Below are positions 1 through 8,275 of a DNA stretch of 56,997 nucleotides, piece after piece; positions within the stretch are counted from its first letter, which is position 1; each line of letters starts with the position of its first letter. A program made the translations under genes and the position numbers. Origin of the DNA: RGIG3528 sp045629005 (GTDB lineage: Bacteria > Bacillota > Clostridia > Lachnospirales > Lachnospiraceae); contig JAZQQJ010000078.1 in NCBI GenBank assembly GCA_045629005.1, positions 1 to 56,997 on the forward strand, written 5' to 3'. The notes below the pieces were generated by a model. That model made no database searches. It was not told the origin of the DNA and worked only from the letters and a program-made list of their open reading frames with translations.

Positions 1-1163
1 CATTGATCAAAAAGCTTTTAAAGGAAGGCCTTAAGGGCGAGCAGGTCGTTCTGCTCGAAAATGAGTTCGGTGAGATCGGCATTGACGCAGGTTTCTTAAA
101 GGTTGCAGGCGTTGAGATCCGCGAAATGAACAGCGGATGCATCTGCTGCAGTCTTGTCGGTGATTTCGGCGAGGCGCTTGCACAGGTGATCAATCAGTAT
201 CATCCCGACAGAATCATCATTGAGCCTTCAGGCGTCGGCAAGCTGTCTGATGTTATCAGAGCCGTACAGAATGTTGAGGGTGACCTTAAGGATGCTACAC
301 TTAATTCCTTCTCAACTGTTGTAGATGCTTGTAAAGCAAAGGTTTATATAAAGAACTTCGGTGAGTTCTTCAACAATCAGGTTGAAGCTGCTAAGGCTAT
401 CATCTTAAGCCGTACACAGAACCTTACCGACGATAAGCTTGAAGCGGTTGTAGCTATGCTCAGAGAGCATAATGCAAACGCAACAATCATAACAACTCCT
501 TGGGATACTCTTGATGCAGGCGTCGTTCTTTCAGCTATGGAGAAGAAGGAAAGCTTTGCAGACGAACTCTTAAAGGAACTTAAAGAACAGCATCATGACG
601 ATGATGACGACGAATGCGACGATCCCGAGTGCGAGTGCCATCACCACCATCACCATGATGACGATGACGACGATGATCATGATGAGCATGAGCATCATCA
701 TCACCATGATGACGATGACGACGATGATCATGATGAGCACGAACATCATCATCACCACCATCACGATGATGACGATGAATGTGACGACCCCGAGTGTGAG
801 TGCCATCACCACCATCATGATGACGATGACGACGATGATCATGATGAACATGAACATCACCACCACCACCATCATCATCACCATCATGCCGATGAAGTAT
901 TTACAAGCTGGGGCAAGGAAACTCCTCACAAGTACGACAAGGCAGAACTTGAGGAAATCCTTAAGAAACTTGCAAATACAGAAGAATTCGGTAAGATTCT
1001 TCGTGCAAAGGGCATGGTTATGGGAACAGACGGTACATGGATTTACTTTGACCTTGTTCCGGAAGAGTACGAAATCAGAACAGGTACTCCCGAGACAACA
1101 GGTAAGCTTTGTGTAATCGGTTCCGAACTTAAAGAAGATAAGCTTAATGAGGTACTCAAATAA
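1..1163 (+). CDS. CobW/G3E family GTPase with His/Asp-rich repeat (5' partial)
   Basis: Probable metal-chaperone GTPase of the COG0523 (CobW/YjiA/ZNG1) group. The reading frame is open at the window edge and begins with residues that normally follow the P-loop lysine (LIKKLL), so the start codon and Walker A motif lie outside. Visible are the metal-binding CICC motif (GCICCSL, about residue 47), the EPSGVG motif, and a C-terminal CobW_C-like segment. The usual NKxD base-recognition motif is replaced by SRTQ. Between about residues 196 and 298 lies a repeat with some 42 His, many Asp and two copies of ECDDPECEC, a likely reservoir for Zn, Ni or Co. The TAA stop overlaps the next ATG (TAATG), so the two genes are translationally coupled. 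The family call is firm; the metal is inferred. Confidence 0.9.
   Translation, partial: LIKKLLKEGLKGEQVVLLENEFGEIGIDAGFLKVAGVEIREMNSGCICCSLVGDFGEALAQVINQYHPDRIIIEPSGVGKLSDVIRAVQNVEGDLKDATLNSFSTVVDACKAKVYIKNFGEFFNNQVEAAKAIILSRTQNLTDDKLEAVVAMLREHNANATIITTPWDTLDAGVVLSAMEKKESFADELLKELKEQHHDDDDDECDDPECECHHHHHHDDDDDDDHDEHEHHHHHDDDDDDDHDEHEHHHHHHHDDDDECDDPECECHHHHHDDDDDDDHDEHEHHHHHHHHHHHADEVFTSWGKETPHKYDKAELEEILKKLANTEEFGKILRAKGMVMGTDGTWIYFDLVPEEYEIRTGTPETTGKLCVIGSELKEDKLNEVLK
589..891 (+). repeat. Imperfect in-frame repeat coding for His/Asp/Cys-rich metal-binding segment
   Basis: CAT/CAC and GAT/GAC triplets form three copies of a DDDDDDDHDEHEH unit and two copies of ECDDPECEC, set about 165 bases apart. 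The repeat stays in frame with the GTPase and has mixed synonymous codons, so it is an established coding repeat rather than a recent slippage tract. Unequal recombination could readily change its length. Confidence 0.85.
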
Positions 1164-2104
1164 TGACCCCCGTATTTTTGATTCTTGGCTTTCTTGATGC
1201 AGGTAAATCAACATTTATACGCGATACACTCATGGATGATGATTTCACTGAGGGTAAATCCACACTCCTCATTCAATGTGAGGAAGGTGAAGTCGAGTAT
1301 GATGAAAAAGTACTTGCTGACAGAAAAGTAACAATAGTTAAAGTTGAAGAGGAAGAAGACTTCAGACCGACATTCCTTATGGACTGCGTAAAGAACTATA
1401 AAGCAGACAGAGTCATGATTGAATGGAACGGCACATGGAGTGTTGCAAGAATTCTCGAACAGGGCTTCCCGAGACGCTGGGAGCTTTCGCAGATTATTAC
1501 CATTGCTGACGCGCAGACGTTCGAAACATACATGAACAATATGCGTCAGATGATGAACGAGATGATTGCGTATACTGAACTCGTTATCTTCAACAAATGT
1601 AATAAGGACACAAAGAGAAATACATTTAAAAAGCTTGTAAGAACCCTTAACAGAGGTGCTCAGTGCGTTTTCGAAGCGAAAGAGGGTGAAGAAGCAGGCT
1701 ATGATGATGTAATTCCGCTTCCTTATGACATGAACGCTGACGTTGTTGAAATTCCCGACGACGATTACGGCATTTTCTATCTTGACGTTCTTGATAACCT
1801 TGATAACTACGTCGGAAAGACGGTTCGTTTCCTTGCTATGGTTTACAGAGGCAAGGAAACTCCGAAGGGAACATTTGTTCCGGGACGTTTTGCAATGACA
1901 TGCTGTGCTGCTGATATTGCGTTTATTGGCTTCCTTTGCTACGGCGAACAGGCCAATTACTTCAAAACACGTGACTGGTGTCATGTGACATGTAAGATTG
2001 ACAAGCAATATCTTAAAGAGTATGAAGGTGAAGGCCCCGTATACAGGCTTGTTAAGATTGAACCCGCACAGAAACCGCAGGATCACGTTATTACAATGAA
2101 TTAA
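1163..2104 (+). CDS. G3E GTPase fused to a YcgQ/DUF1980-like C-terminal domain
   Basis: 313 residues. An N-terminal GTPase with P-loop GFLDAGKST (about residues 9-17), a Walker B region ending in EWNGTW, and a base-recognition motif NKCNKD near residue 145. It lacks the CxCC motif of its upstream neighbour. The last 110 residues (GKTVRFLAMVYR ... GRFAMTCCAADI ... GFLCYG) resemble the C-terminal domain of the YcgQ/TIGR03943 family, whose B. subtilis member is linked to zinc homeostasis. An SD sequence (GAGG, 1150-1153) precedes ATG 1163, which overlaps the upstream stop. The role as partner of the preceding GTPase in metal delivery is inferred from the pairing. Confidence 0.8.
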   Translation: MTPVFLILGFLDAGKSTFIRDTLMDDDFTEGKSTLLIQCEEGEVEYDEKVLADRKVTIVKVEEEEDFRPTFLMDCVKNYKADRVMIEWNGTWSVARILEQGFPRRWELSQIITIADAQTFETYMNNMRQMMNEMIAYTELVIFNKCNKDTKRNTFKKLVRTLNRGAQCVFEAKEGEEAGYDDVIPLPYDMNADVVEIPDDDYGIFYLDVLDNLDNYVGKTVRFLAMVYRGKETPKGTFVPGRFAMTCCAADIAFIGFLCYGEQANYFKTRDWCHVTCKIDKQYLKEYEGEGPVYRLVKIEPAQKPQDHVITMN

Positions 2105-2123
2105 TCCCATTAAGGAGCAAATA

Positions 2124-3002
2124 ATGATTAAGAGCATGACAGGCTTCGGCCGCTATGAACTTGTTAACGGTGGACGTAAAATTACCGTTGAAATGAAATC
2201 GGTTAACCACCGCTACAGTGAAATCACAATCAAAATGCCTAAAAAGCTGAATTTCTTTGAGAGCGGAATAAGAAATCTTCTTAAAGAATACATTAGCCGC
2301 GGAAAAGTGGATATGTACATTTCTTATGAGGATGATTCCGAGGGTAAGGAAGTTGTTAAGTACAATGAAGATATCGCAAGGGAATACTTTGATGCAATCT
2401 CGAAGATTTCCGATACGTTCGGACTTAACAATGACGTGCAGGCTTCAACAATAGCACGTATGCCTGAAGTACTTGTGATGGAAGAGCAGTCCATTGATGA
2501 GGATGACCTGTGGAATGATGTTGAAAAGGCTGTCAGAGGCTGTGCGGAGAAGTTTGTCGAAACAAGAATCGCCGAAGGCGAAAAACTTAAGGCAGATTTG
2601 TTTGCCAAGCTTGACGGAATCAATGTCATGGTTGACAAAATCGAAAAGAGAAGTCCCGAAATCGTCAAGGAATACAGAGAAAAGATTATTGCAAAGGTTA
2701 ATGAACTCCTTGGTGACAATCAGGTTTCCGAGATGGTACTTGCAAACGAGATTATTCTTTTCGCTGATAAAATATGTACCGATGAGGAAATGGTCAGACT
2801 CCGTGCACACGTGTCCAACATGAAGGATACATTGAATGCAGGAAAGGATGTTGGACGTAAGCTTGACTTTGTGGCACAGGAAATGAACCGTGAAGCCAAC
2901 ACTACACTTTCAAAGGCAAACGACCTGGAAATTTCCAATATTGCCATTGACCTTAAGACGGAAATAGAAAAGATTCGTGAACAGATACAGAATATTGAGT
3001 AA
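2124..3002 (+). CDS. yicC: YicC/YloC family endoribonuclease
   Basis: 292 residues, the usual length of the family. Begins with the hallmark IKSMTGFGRYE and ends with the conserved DUF1732 block (GRKLDFVAQEMNREANT ... SKANDLEIS). Family members are cytoplasmic RNA endonucleases (YicC in E. coli, YloC in B. subtilis). AAGGAG lies 7 bases before the ATG and the gene follows the G3E pair by 19 bases, so it may be read from the same transcript. In many Firmicutes remA and gmk sit between yicC and rpoZ; both are absent here and rpoZ follows directly. Confidence 0.93.
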   Translation: MIKSMTGFGRYELVNGGRKITVEMKSVNHRYSEITIKMPKKLNFFESGIRNLLKEYISRGKVDMYISYEDDSEGKEVVKYNEDIAREYFDAISKISDTFGLNNDVQASTIARMPEVLVMEEQSIDEDDLWNDVEKAVRGCAEKFVETRIAEGEKLKADLFAKLDGINVMVDKIEKRSPEIVKEYREKIIAKVNELLGDNQVSEMVLANEIILFADKICTDEEMVRLRAHVSNMKDTLNAGKDVGRKLDFVAQEMNREANTTLSKANDLEISNIAIDLKTEIEKIREQIQNIE

Positions 3003-3020
3003 GTTTTATCAAAAATTCAC

Positions 3021-3049
3021 TCGATAATATTGACAAGATGTGATATAAT
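3021..3049 (+). promoter_or_regulatory. Promoter of rpoZ (extended -10)
   Basis: Extended -10 TGATATAAT (TG at 3041-3042, TATAAT at 3044-3049), with a weak -35 TCGATA at 3021-3026 and a 17-base spacer. The perfect TTGACA at 3030-3035 is only 8 bases from the -10, too close to act with it. Confidence 0.6.
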
Positions 3050-3083
3050 CTTTGCGATTATTTTTTGAAAAGAGGAGAATACA

Positions 3084-3323
3084 ATGATACATCCTTCATA
3101 TGCTGAACTCAGCCAGAGAATTAATGAAAATGCCGAAGGTGAACAGAAAGTTATTAACAGCCGTTACTCAATCTGTATCGCTACAGCCAAAAGAGCACGT
3201 CAGATTATCGACGGAGCAATGCCCCTCGTCGAGCCTAAATGCGAGAAGCCCCTTTCTATAGCAGTACAGGAGCTTTACGAAGGTAAGGTAAACATCCTTC
3301 CGGATGAGACAGTTGAAAAGTAA
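3084..3323 (+). CDS. rpoZ: DNA-directed RNA polymerase omega subunit
   Basis: 79 residues. The N-terminal part contains the omega core signature (NSRYSICIATAKRARQI), which packs around the C terminus of the beta' subunit and aids polymerase assembly. The SD GAGGAG lies just upstream and the gene has its own promoter at 3021-3049. Short members of this size are normal in Clostridia. Confidence 0.9.
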   Translation: MIHPSYAELSQRINENAEGEQKVINSRYSICIATAKRARQIIDGAMPLVEPKCEKPLSIAVQELYEGKVNILPDETVEK

Positions 3324-3410
3324 TTAATACATTTACCGCTTTTGTCACGGGACCGACAAAATAGTGCAAAAAACAAGCATAAATGCGTATTTTTCTATAA
3401 GTTTTGTCTA

Positions 3411-3439
3411 TTGACAAAAGAATAACGATGTGGTTAAAT
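3411..3439 (+). promoter_or_regulatory. Promoter of the gap-pgk-tpiA-gpmI operon
   Basis: TTGACA at 3411-3416, a 17-base spacer, and TTAAAT at 3434-3439 with an upstream TGG that makes it an extended -10. The -10 hexamer is enclosed by the inverted repeat listed at 3428-3445. Confidence 0.65.
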
Positions 3440-3445
3440 CCACAT
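3428..3445. promoter_or_regulatory. Inverted repeat over the gap -10 (candidate operator)
   Basis: ATGTGG, six bases, CCACAT: a perfect 6-base dyad whose spacer is the -10 hexamer TTAAAT. A repressor bound here would block polymerase. It does not fit the usual Rex or CcpA consensus. Farther down the leader are a 7-base stem (AACAGAC 3462-3468, GTCTGTT 3472-3478) and a small ACGCG/CGCGT hairpin (3492-3505). Confidence 0.45.
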
Positions 3446-3524
3446 TGAAAATTTTAAACTTAACAGACAAGGTCTGTTCAGTATAACTCAAACGCGTGAA
3501 CGCGTAATAACAGGAGGAAAAAAC

Positions 3525-4592
3525 ATGGCAGTTAAAGTTGCAATTAATGGATTTGGTCGTATCGGTCGTCTTGCTTTCAGACAGATGTTCGGCGCAGAAG
3601 GCTACGAAGTAGTAGCTATCAATGACCTCACAAGCCCCGCTATGCTTGCTGACTTACTTAAGTATGATACAGCACAGGGTGGATATTGTGGTAAGATTGG
3701 TGAGAACCTTCACACAGTATCTTCTAAGGAGCCCATCTTCGAGGAAGACGGAAAGACAATCAAGGTTCCCGGTTCCATCACAGTAGACGGAAAGGAAATC
3801 ACAATCTACGCTATGCCTAAGGCTGCTGACCTTCCTTGGGGCGAAATCGGCGTTGACGTTGTTCTTGAGTGCACAGGTTTCTACTGCTCAAAGGAAAAGT
3901 CACAGGCACATATCGATGCAGGCGCTAAGAAGGTAGTTATTTCCGCACCCGCTGGTAACGACCTTCCTACAATCGTATTCTCAGTTAACGAGAAGACACT
4001 TACAAAGGATGACACAATCATTTCCGCAGCATCCTGCACAACAAACTGCTTAGCACCTATGGCTAAGGCTCTCAATGATTATGCTCCCATCCAGTCCGGT
4101 ATCATGAGCACAATTCATGCTTACACAGGCGATCAGATGATTCTCGATGGTCCTCACAGAAAGGGCGATATGAGAAGAGCACGTGCAGGTGCAGCTAACA
4201 TCGTTCCTAACAGCACAGGCGCTGCAAAGGCTATCGGCCTTGTTATCCCTGAGCTCAACGGCAAGCTCATCGGCTCTGCACAGAGAGTTCCTGTTCCGAC
4301 AGGTTCTACAACAATCCTTACAGCTGTTGTTAAGGGTAAAGACATCACAAAGGAAGGCATCAACGCTGCAATGAAGGCTCAGGCTTCTCAGTCCTTCGGT
4401 TACAACGAGGATCCTATCGTTTCTTCTGACGTTATCGGCATGAGATTCGGTTCCCTTTTCGATGCTACTCAGACAATGGTTTCCAAGATTGGTGATGACC
4501 TCTTCCAGGTACAGGTTGTTTCTTGGTATGATAACGAGAACTCCTACACAAGCCAGATGGTTCGTACAATCAAGTACTTCGCTGAGATCTAA
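3525..4592 (+). CDS. gap: Glyceraldehyde-3-phosphate dehydrogenase, type I
   Basis: 355 residues. Converts glyceraldehyde 3-phosphate, phosphate and NAD+ to 1,3-bisphosphoglycerate in the cytoplasm. Rossmann fold start VAINGFGRIGR, an acidic residue in AINDLTSP favouring NAD, and catalytic SCTTNCLAP with Cys171. The protein is about 20 residues longer than the common form; the extra length lies before the active site, around residues 60-95. The SD AGGAGG precedes the ATG. First gene of a four-gene lower glycolysis operon. Confidence 0.97.
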   Translation: MAVKVAINGFGRIGRLAFRQMFGAEGYEVVAINDLTSPAMLADLLKYDTAQGGYCGKIGENLHTVSSKEPIFEEDGKTIKVPGSITVDGKEITIYAMPKAADLPWGEIGVDVVLECTGFYCSKEKSQAHIDAGAKKVVISAPAGNDLPTIVFSVNEKTLTKDDTIISAASCTTNCLAPMAKALNDYAPIQSGIMSTIHAYTGDQMILDGPHRKGDMRRARAGAANIVPNSTGAAKAIGLVIPELNGKLIGSAQRVPVPTGSTTILTAVVKGKDITKEGINAAMKAQASQSFGYNEDPIVSSDVIGMRFGSLFDATQTMVSKIGDDLFQVQVVSWYDNENSYTSQMVRTIKYFAEI

Positions 4593-4612
4593 TTAGCAAT
4601 TAGGACTTAAAT

Positions 4613-4640
4613 GGGGTCCGGTCTTTGGACCGGGCCCCGT
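4613..4640 (+). terminator. Strong hairpin between gap and pgk (attenuator or processing site)
   Basis: An 11-base GC-rich stem (4613-4623 with 4628-4638, one G-T pair) and loop TTTG, followed by GTATTTTATATT. The T tract is weak and pgk follows at once, so partial termination or stabilisation of the gap mRNA is more likely than full termination. Confidence 0.6.
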
Positions 4641-4664
4641 ATTTTATATTAAAGGAGACTAACT

Positions 4665-5876
4665 ATGGGTTTAAACAAGAAGTCAATTGATGACATCAAT
4701 GTAAAGGGCCGCAGAGTCCTCGTTCGTTGCGATTTCAACGTTCCGCTTATGGATGGCAAGATTACAGACGAGACAAGAATCGACGCAGCTCTCCCTACAA
4801 TCAAGAAGCTTATTAACGATGGCGGCAAGGTAATCCTTTGCTCACATCTCGGAAAAGTTAAGGATGGTCCTAACGATAACGAAAGCCTTGCACCTGTAGC
4901 TGTTAAGCTTACAGAGAAGCTTGGTAAGGAAGTTAAGTTCATCAACGACTGGAATGTTACAGGCGCTGATGCTACAGCAGCTGTTGCAGCTATGAAGGAA
5001 GGAGACGTTATCCTTCTTCAGAACACACGTTTCCGTGGCAAAGAAGAGACAAAGAACGGTGAAGACTTCTCTAAGGAACTTGCAGACCTCGCTGATGATT
5101 ATGTATGCGATGCTTTCGGTTCAGCTCACAGAGCACATGCTTCTGTAGCAGGCATTACAGAGTTCATCAGAAAGAAAGGCGGTAACAACGTTGTTGGTTA
5201 CCTTATGCAGAAGGAAATCGAATTCCTCGGCAACGCAGTAAACGATCCTAAGCGTCCTTTCGTTGCTATTCTCGGTGGTTCAAAGGTTTCTTCCAAGATT
5301 TCCGTTATTGACAATCTCCTTGAGAAGGTTGATACACTCATCATCGGCGGCGGCATGGCTTACACATTCATGAAGGCTCTCGGTGAGGAAGTTGGTAAGT
5401 CTCTCCTTGAAGAGGATTATCTTGATTACGCTAAGGATATGATGGCTAAGGCTGAAAAGAACGGCGTTAAGCTTCTTATCCCTATCGATACAGTAGTTGC
5501 TAAGGAATTCTCAAACGATGCTCCTTTCCGTACAGTAGGCAGAGGCGAGATCGCAGCTGACGAAGAAGGTCTTGATATCGGCGAAAAGACAAGAGAGCTT
5601 TATGCAAACGCTATCAAGGATGCTAAGACTGTTGTTTGGAACGGACCTATGGGCGTATTCGAAATGCCTAACTTCGCAAAGGGTACAATCGCAGTTGCAG
5701 AAGCACTTGCTAACATCGACGCTACAACAATCATCGGTGGTGGTGATTCCGCAGCAGCTGTTAACCAGCTCGGCTTCGGCGACAAGATGACACATATTTC
5801 AACAGGCGGTGGCGCATCCCTCGAATTCCTTGAAGGCAAGGAGCTTCCCGGCGTAGCAGCAGCTGACGACAAATAG
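4665..5876 (+). CDS. pgk: Phosphoglycerate kinase
   Basis: 403 residues, normal length. Makes ATP and 3-phosphoglycerate from 1,3-bisphosphoglycerate. The N-terminal substrate-binding motif VLVRCDFNVPL and the C-terminal nucleotide-binding GGGDSAAAV loop are intact. The SD AAAGGAG lies 8 bases before ATG 4665. Between gap (behind an attenuator-like hairpin) and tpiA, 22 bases apart. Confidence 0.97.
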   Translation: MGLNKKSIDDINVKGRRVLVRCDFNVPLMDGKITDETRIDAALPTIKKLINDGGKVILCSHLGKVKDGPNDNESLAPVAVKLTEKLGKEVKFINDWNVTGADATAAVAAMKEGDVILLQNTRFRGKEETKNGEDFSKELADLADDYVCDAFGSAHRAHASVAGITEFIRKKGGNNVVGYLMQKEIEFLGNAVNDPKRPFVAILGGSKVSSKISVIDNLLEKVDTLIIGGGMAYTFMKALGEEVGKSLLEEDYLDYAKDMMAKAEKNGVKLLIPIDTVVAKEFSNDAPFRTVGRGEIAADEEGLDIGEKTRELYANAIKDAKTVVWNGPMGVFEMPNFAKGTIAVAEALANIDATTIIGGGDSAAAVNQLGFGDKMTHISTGGGASLEFLEGKELPGVAAADDK

Positions 5877-5898
5877 AATCATCATAAAGGAAAATACT

Positions 5899-6645
5899 AT
5901 GAGAAAAAAGATTATTGCAGGCAACTGGAAGATGAACATGACACCTTCACAGGCCGTTGCACTTTGTGCAGAACTTAAGGACCTTGTAAAGAACGATGAA
6001 GTTGATGTTGTTTACTGTGTTCCCGCTATCGACATCGTTCCCGTTGTTGAAGCTGTAAAGGGAACAAACGTACAGGTAGGCGCTGAAAATATGTATTTCG
6101 AGGAGAAGGGAGCTTTCACAGGCGAAATCTCCGCTGCTATGCTCGTAGATGCAGGCGTTAAGTACGTTATCATCGGTCACTCAGAGAGAAGAGACTACTT
6201 CAAAGAGTGTGACTGTCTTCTTAACAAGAAGGTTAAGAAAGCATTCGAAGCAGGTCTTACACCCATCCTTTGCTGTGGTGAAACACTTGAGCAGAGAGAA
6301 ATGGGCGTTACAATGGACTGGATCAGACTTCAGATTAAGTCAGACCTTGACGGCGTAACAGCAGATCAGGTTAAGAATATGGTTATCGCTTACGAACCCA
6401 TCTGGGCTATCGGTACAGGAAAGACTGCTACCACAGAACAGGCTGAAGAAGTTTGTAAGGGTATCCGTGACTGCATCGCAGAGATTTATGATGCAGCAAC
6501 AGCAGAAGCAGTTCGTATTCAGTACGGCGGTTCTGTAAACGCAGGAAATGCAGCTGAGCTTTTCGCACAGCCCGACATCGACGGCGGCCTTGTTGGCGGC
6601 GCTTCATTAAAGGCAGATTTCGGTAAGATTGTAAATTACAAGTAG
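5899..6645 (+). CDS. tpiA: Triosephosphate isomerase
   Basis: 248 residues, a standard TIM barrel. Interconverts dihydroxyacetone phosphate and glyceraldehyde 3-phosphate. Catalytic Lys in NWKMN (residue 12), His94 in GHSERR and Glu166 in AYEPIWAIGTG are all present, and the phosphate-binding GGSVN and GGLVGGASL loops are seen. Third gene of the glycolysis operon; SD AAAGGA. Confidence 0.97.
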   Translation: MRKKIIAGNWKMNMTPSQAVALCAELKDLVKNDEVDVVYCVPAIDIVPVVEAVKGTNVQVGAENMYFEEKGAFTGEISAAMLVDAGVKYVIIGHSERRDYFKECDCLLNKKVKKAFEAGLTPILCCGETLEQREMGVTMDWIRLQIKSDLDGVTADQVKNMVIAYEPIWAIGTGKTATTEQAEEVCKGIRDCIAEIYDAATAEAVRIQYGGSVNAGNAAELFAQPDIDGGLVGGASLKADFGKIVNYK

Positions 6646-6652
6646 TCTTTTG

Positions 6653-6680
6653 TGGGAGGGGCTAAACCCCTCCCATTTAA
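6653..6680 (+). terminator. Hairpin between tpiA and gpmI
   Basis: A perfect 9-base stem TGGGAGGGG (6653-6661) with CCCCTCCCA (6667-6675) and a 5-base loop, followed by only TTTAAG. As a terminator it is weak; attenuation or mRNA processing is likelier, because gpmI has no clear promoter of its own. Confidence 0.6.
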
Positions 6681-6714
6681 GCTTTAAATACTTAACAATC
6701 CGGAAAGGAACAAA

Positions 6715-8238
6715 ATGAAAAAACCTACAGTTCTCTTAATTCTCGACGGTTACGGCGAGAACGCTAAAACAGAAGGAAATGCCATAGCACTTGCAAAAAC
6801 ACCTGTTATGGACAAGCTAAAAAAGGAATGCCCTTATGTACAGGGACAGGCATCCGGACTTTTTGTCGGACTTCCCGATGGACAGATGGGTAACTCCGAG
6901 GTCGGACACACCAATATGGGTGCAGGACGTATCGTATATCAGATGCTTGTAAAGATTACAAAGGATATCGATGACGGCACATTCTTTAAGAACCCCGCAC
7001 TTGTTGACTGCATGAACGCAGCTAAAAACGGAAATAAGGCACTTCACCTTATGGGACTTGTTTCTCCCGGTGGAGTACATTCACATATGTATCATATTTT
7101 TGGCCTTCTCAAGATGGCTAAAATGTTTGGTATCGAGAAGGTTTATCTTCACGCTTTCCTTGACGGACGTGATGTTCCGCCCGCATCCGCAGCAGATGAT
7201 ATGGAAACTGTTGTAAAGAAGATGGAAGAAATCGGTGTCGGTAAGGTTGCTACAATTGCCGGACGTTTCTACGCTATGGACAGAGACAACATCTGGGAGC
7301 GTGTTGAAAAGGCATATTCTGCAATTGTTTATGGCGAGGGTGTTCAGGAAACAGACCCTGTCAAGGCAATCAGAAACTCTTACGATAACGGTAAAACAGA
7401 TGAGTTCATGCTTCCTACAGTTGTTGACAAGGATGGCATGATTAAGGACGGCGATTCCGTTGTATTCTTCAACTTCCGCCCCGACCGTGCAAGACAGATT
7501 ACAAGAAGCTTTGTAGATCCTGAGTTTAAGGGCTTTGAAAGAAAGAACGGCTTCTTCCCTCTTAACTATGTATGTATGGCACAGTATGATGCTGAAATGC
7601 CCAATGTTACTGTAGCATATCCTCCGGAAGCACTTACGATGACATTCGGTGAGTTCCTTGCAAAGAAGGGACTTAAGCAGTTAAGAATTGCAGAAACACA
7701 GAAGTACGCTCATGTTACATTCTTCTTCAACGGCGGCGAAGAGAAGCAGTTTGAAGGTGAAGACAGAATTCTTGTAGACTCACCCAAGATTGCAACCTTC
7801 GATCTTCAGCCTGAGATGAGCCTTCCGGGCGTTTGCGAAAAGCTTTGCGAATCCATACGTTCACAGAAGTATGACGTAATCATCTGTAACTTTGCAAATC
7901 CTGATATGGTTGGTCATACCGGTATTATGGAAGCAGCAGTTAAGGCTATCGAAGTAGTTGATGAGTGCCTCGGAAAGACAGTTGATGCTGTTAAGGAAGT
8001 TGGCGGACAGATGTTTGTATGTGCCGACCATGGTAACGCTGAGCAGCTTCTTGACGAGAACGGAGAGCCTTGGACAGCTCATACTACAAATCCCGTTCCT
8101 TTTATCATTGTCAATGCGGATCCTTCATACAAGCTTAAAGAAGGCGGCTGTCTTGCAAACATTATTCCTACAATGATTGACATGATGGGACTTGAAAAGC
8201 CTGTTGAAATGACAGCTGATTCACTTTTGATTAAATAA
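6715..8238 (+). CDS. gpmI: 2,3-bisphosphoglycerate-independent phosphoglycerate mutase
   Basis: 507 residues, typical for the Mn-dependent alkaline phosphatase superfamily enzyme that converts 3- to 2-phosphoglycerate. LILDGYGEN supplies the first metal ligand, Ser61 in GNSEVGHTNMGAG is the phospho-acceptor, and HGNAEQL and HTTNPVPF complete the metal sites. Last gene of the gap operon. An enolase gene is not in the window. Confidence 0.96.
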   Translation: MKKPTVLLILDGYGENAKTEGNAIALAKTPVMDKLKKECPYVQGQASGLFVGLPDGQMGNSEVGHTNMGAGRIVYQMLVKITKDIDDGTFFKNPALVDCMNAAKNGNKALHLMGLVSPGGVHSHMYHIFGLLKMAKMFGIEKVYLHAFLDGRDVPPASAADDMETVVKKMEEIGVGKVATIAGRFYAMDRDNIWERVEKAYSAIVYGEGVQETDPVKAIRNSYDNGKTDEFMLPTVVDKDGMIKDGDSVVFFNFRPDRARQITRSFVDPEFKGFERKNGFFPLNYVCMAQYDAEMPNVTVAYPPEALTMTFGEFLAKKGLKQLRIAETQKYAHVTFFFNGGEEKQFEGEDRILVDSPKIATFDLQPEMSLPGVCEKLCESIRSQKYDVIICNFANPDMVGHTGIMEAAVKAIEVVDECLGKTVDAVKEVGGQMFVCADHGNAEQLLDENGEPWTAHTTNPVPFIIVNADPSYKLKEGGCLANIIPTMIDMMGLEKPVEMTADSLLIK

Positions 8239-8241
8239 TAC

Positions 8242-8270
8242 TTGAAAAAACCTTCTTGTTGTGCTAACAT
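8242..8270 (+). promoter_or_regulatory. Promoter of the T-box-thrS transcript
   Basis: TTGAAA at 8242-8247, a 17-base spacer, and TAACAT at 8265-8270. Transcription would begin near 8277, at the start of T-box stem I. Confidence 0.6.
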
Positions 8271-8275
8271 ACGTG

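Noticed and set aside
589..891. CRISPR-like repeat array
   Set aside because: Units are in-frame coding repeats without unique spacers or near-identical repeats.
570..1214. Long open frames opposite and within the His/Asp repeat (about 214 and 173 codons)
   Set aside because: They are by-products of CAT/GAT triplet repeats; products are runs of Met/Val/Ile or Thr/Met, with no SD and no match to any family.
1208..2137. 309-codon open frame on the minus strand opposite the second GTPase
   Set aside because: The plus-strand frame has clear motifs; the minus frame has no SD and no recognisable product. Codon bias creates such frames.
3030..3049. Perfect TTGACA close to TATAAT upstream of rpoZ
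   Set aside because: Spacing is only 8 bases, too short for a sigma-A promoter; the extended -10 explains initiation better.
3490..3506. Duplicate ACGCGT motif in the gap leader as an MluI-type regulatory box
   Set aside because: Too short to call; noted only as a small hairpin.
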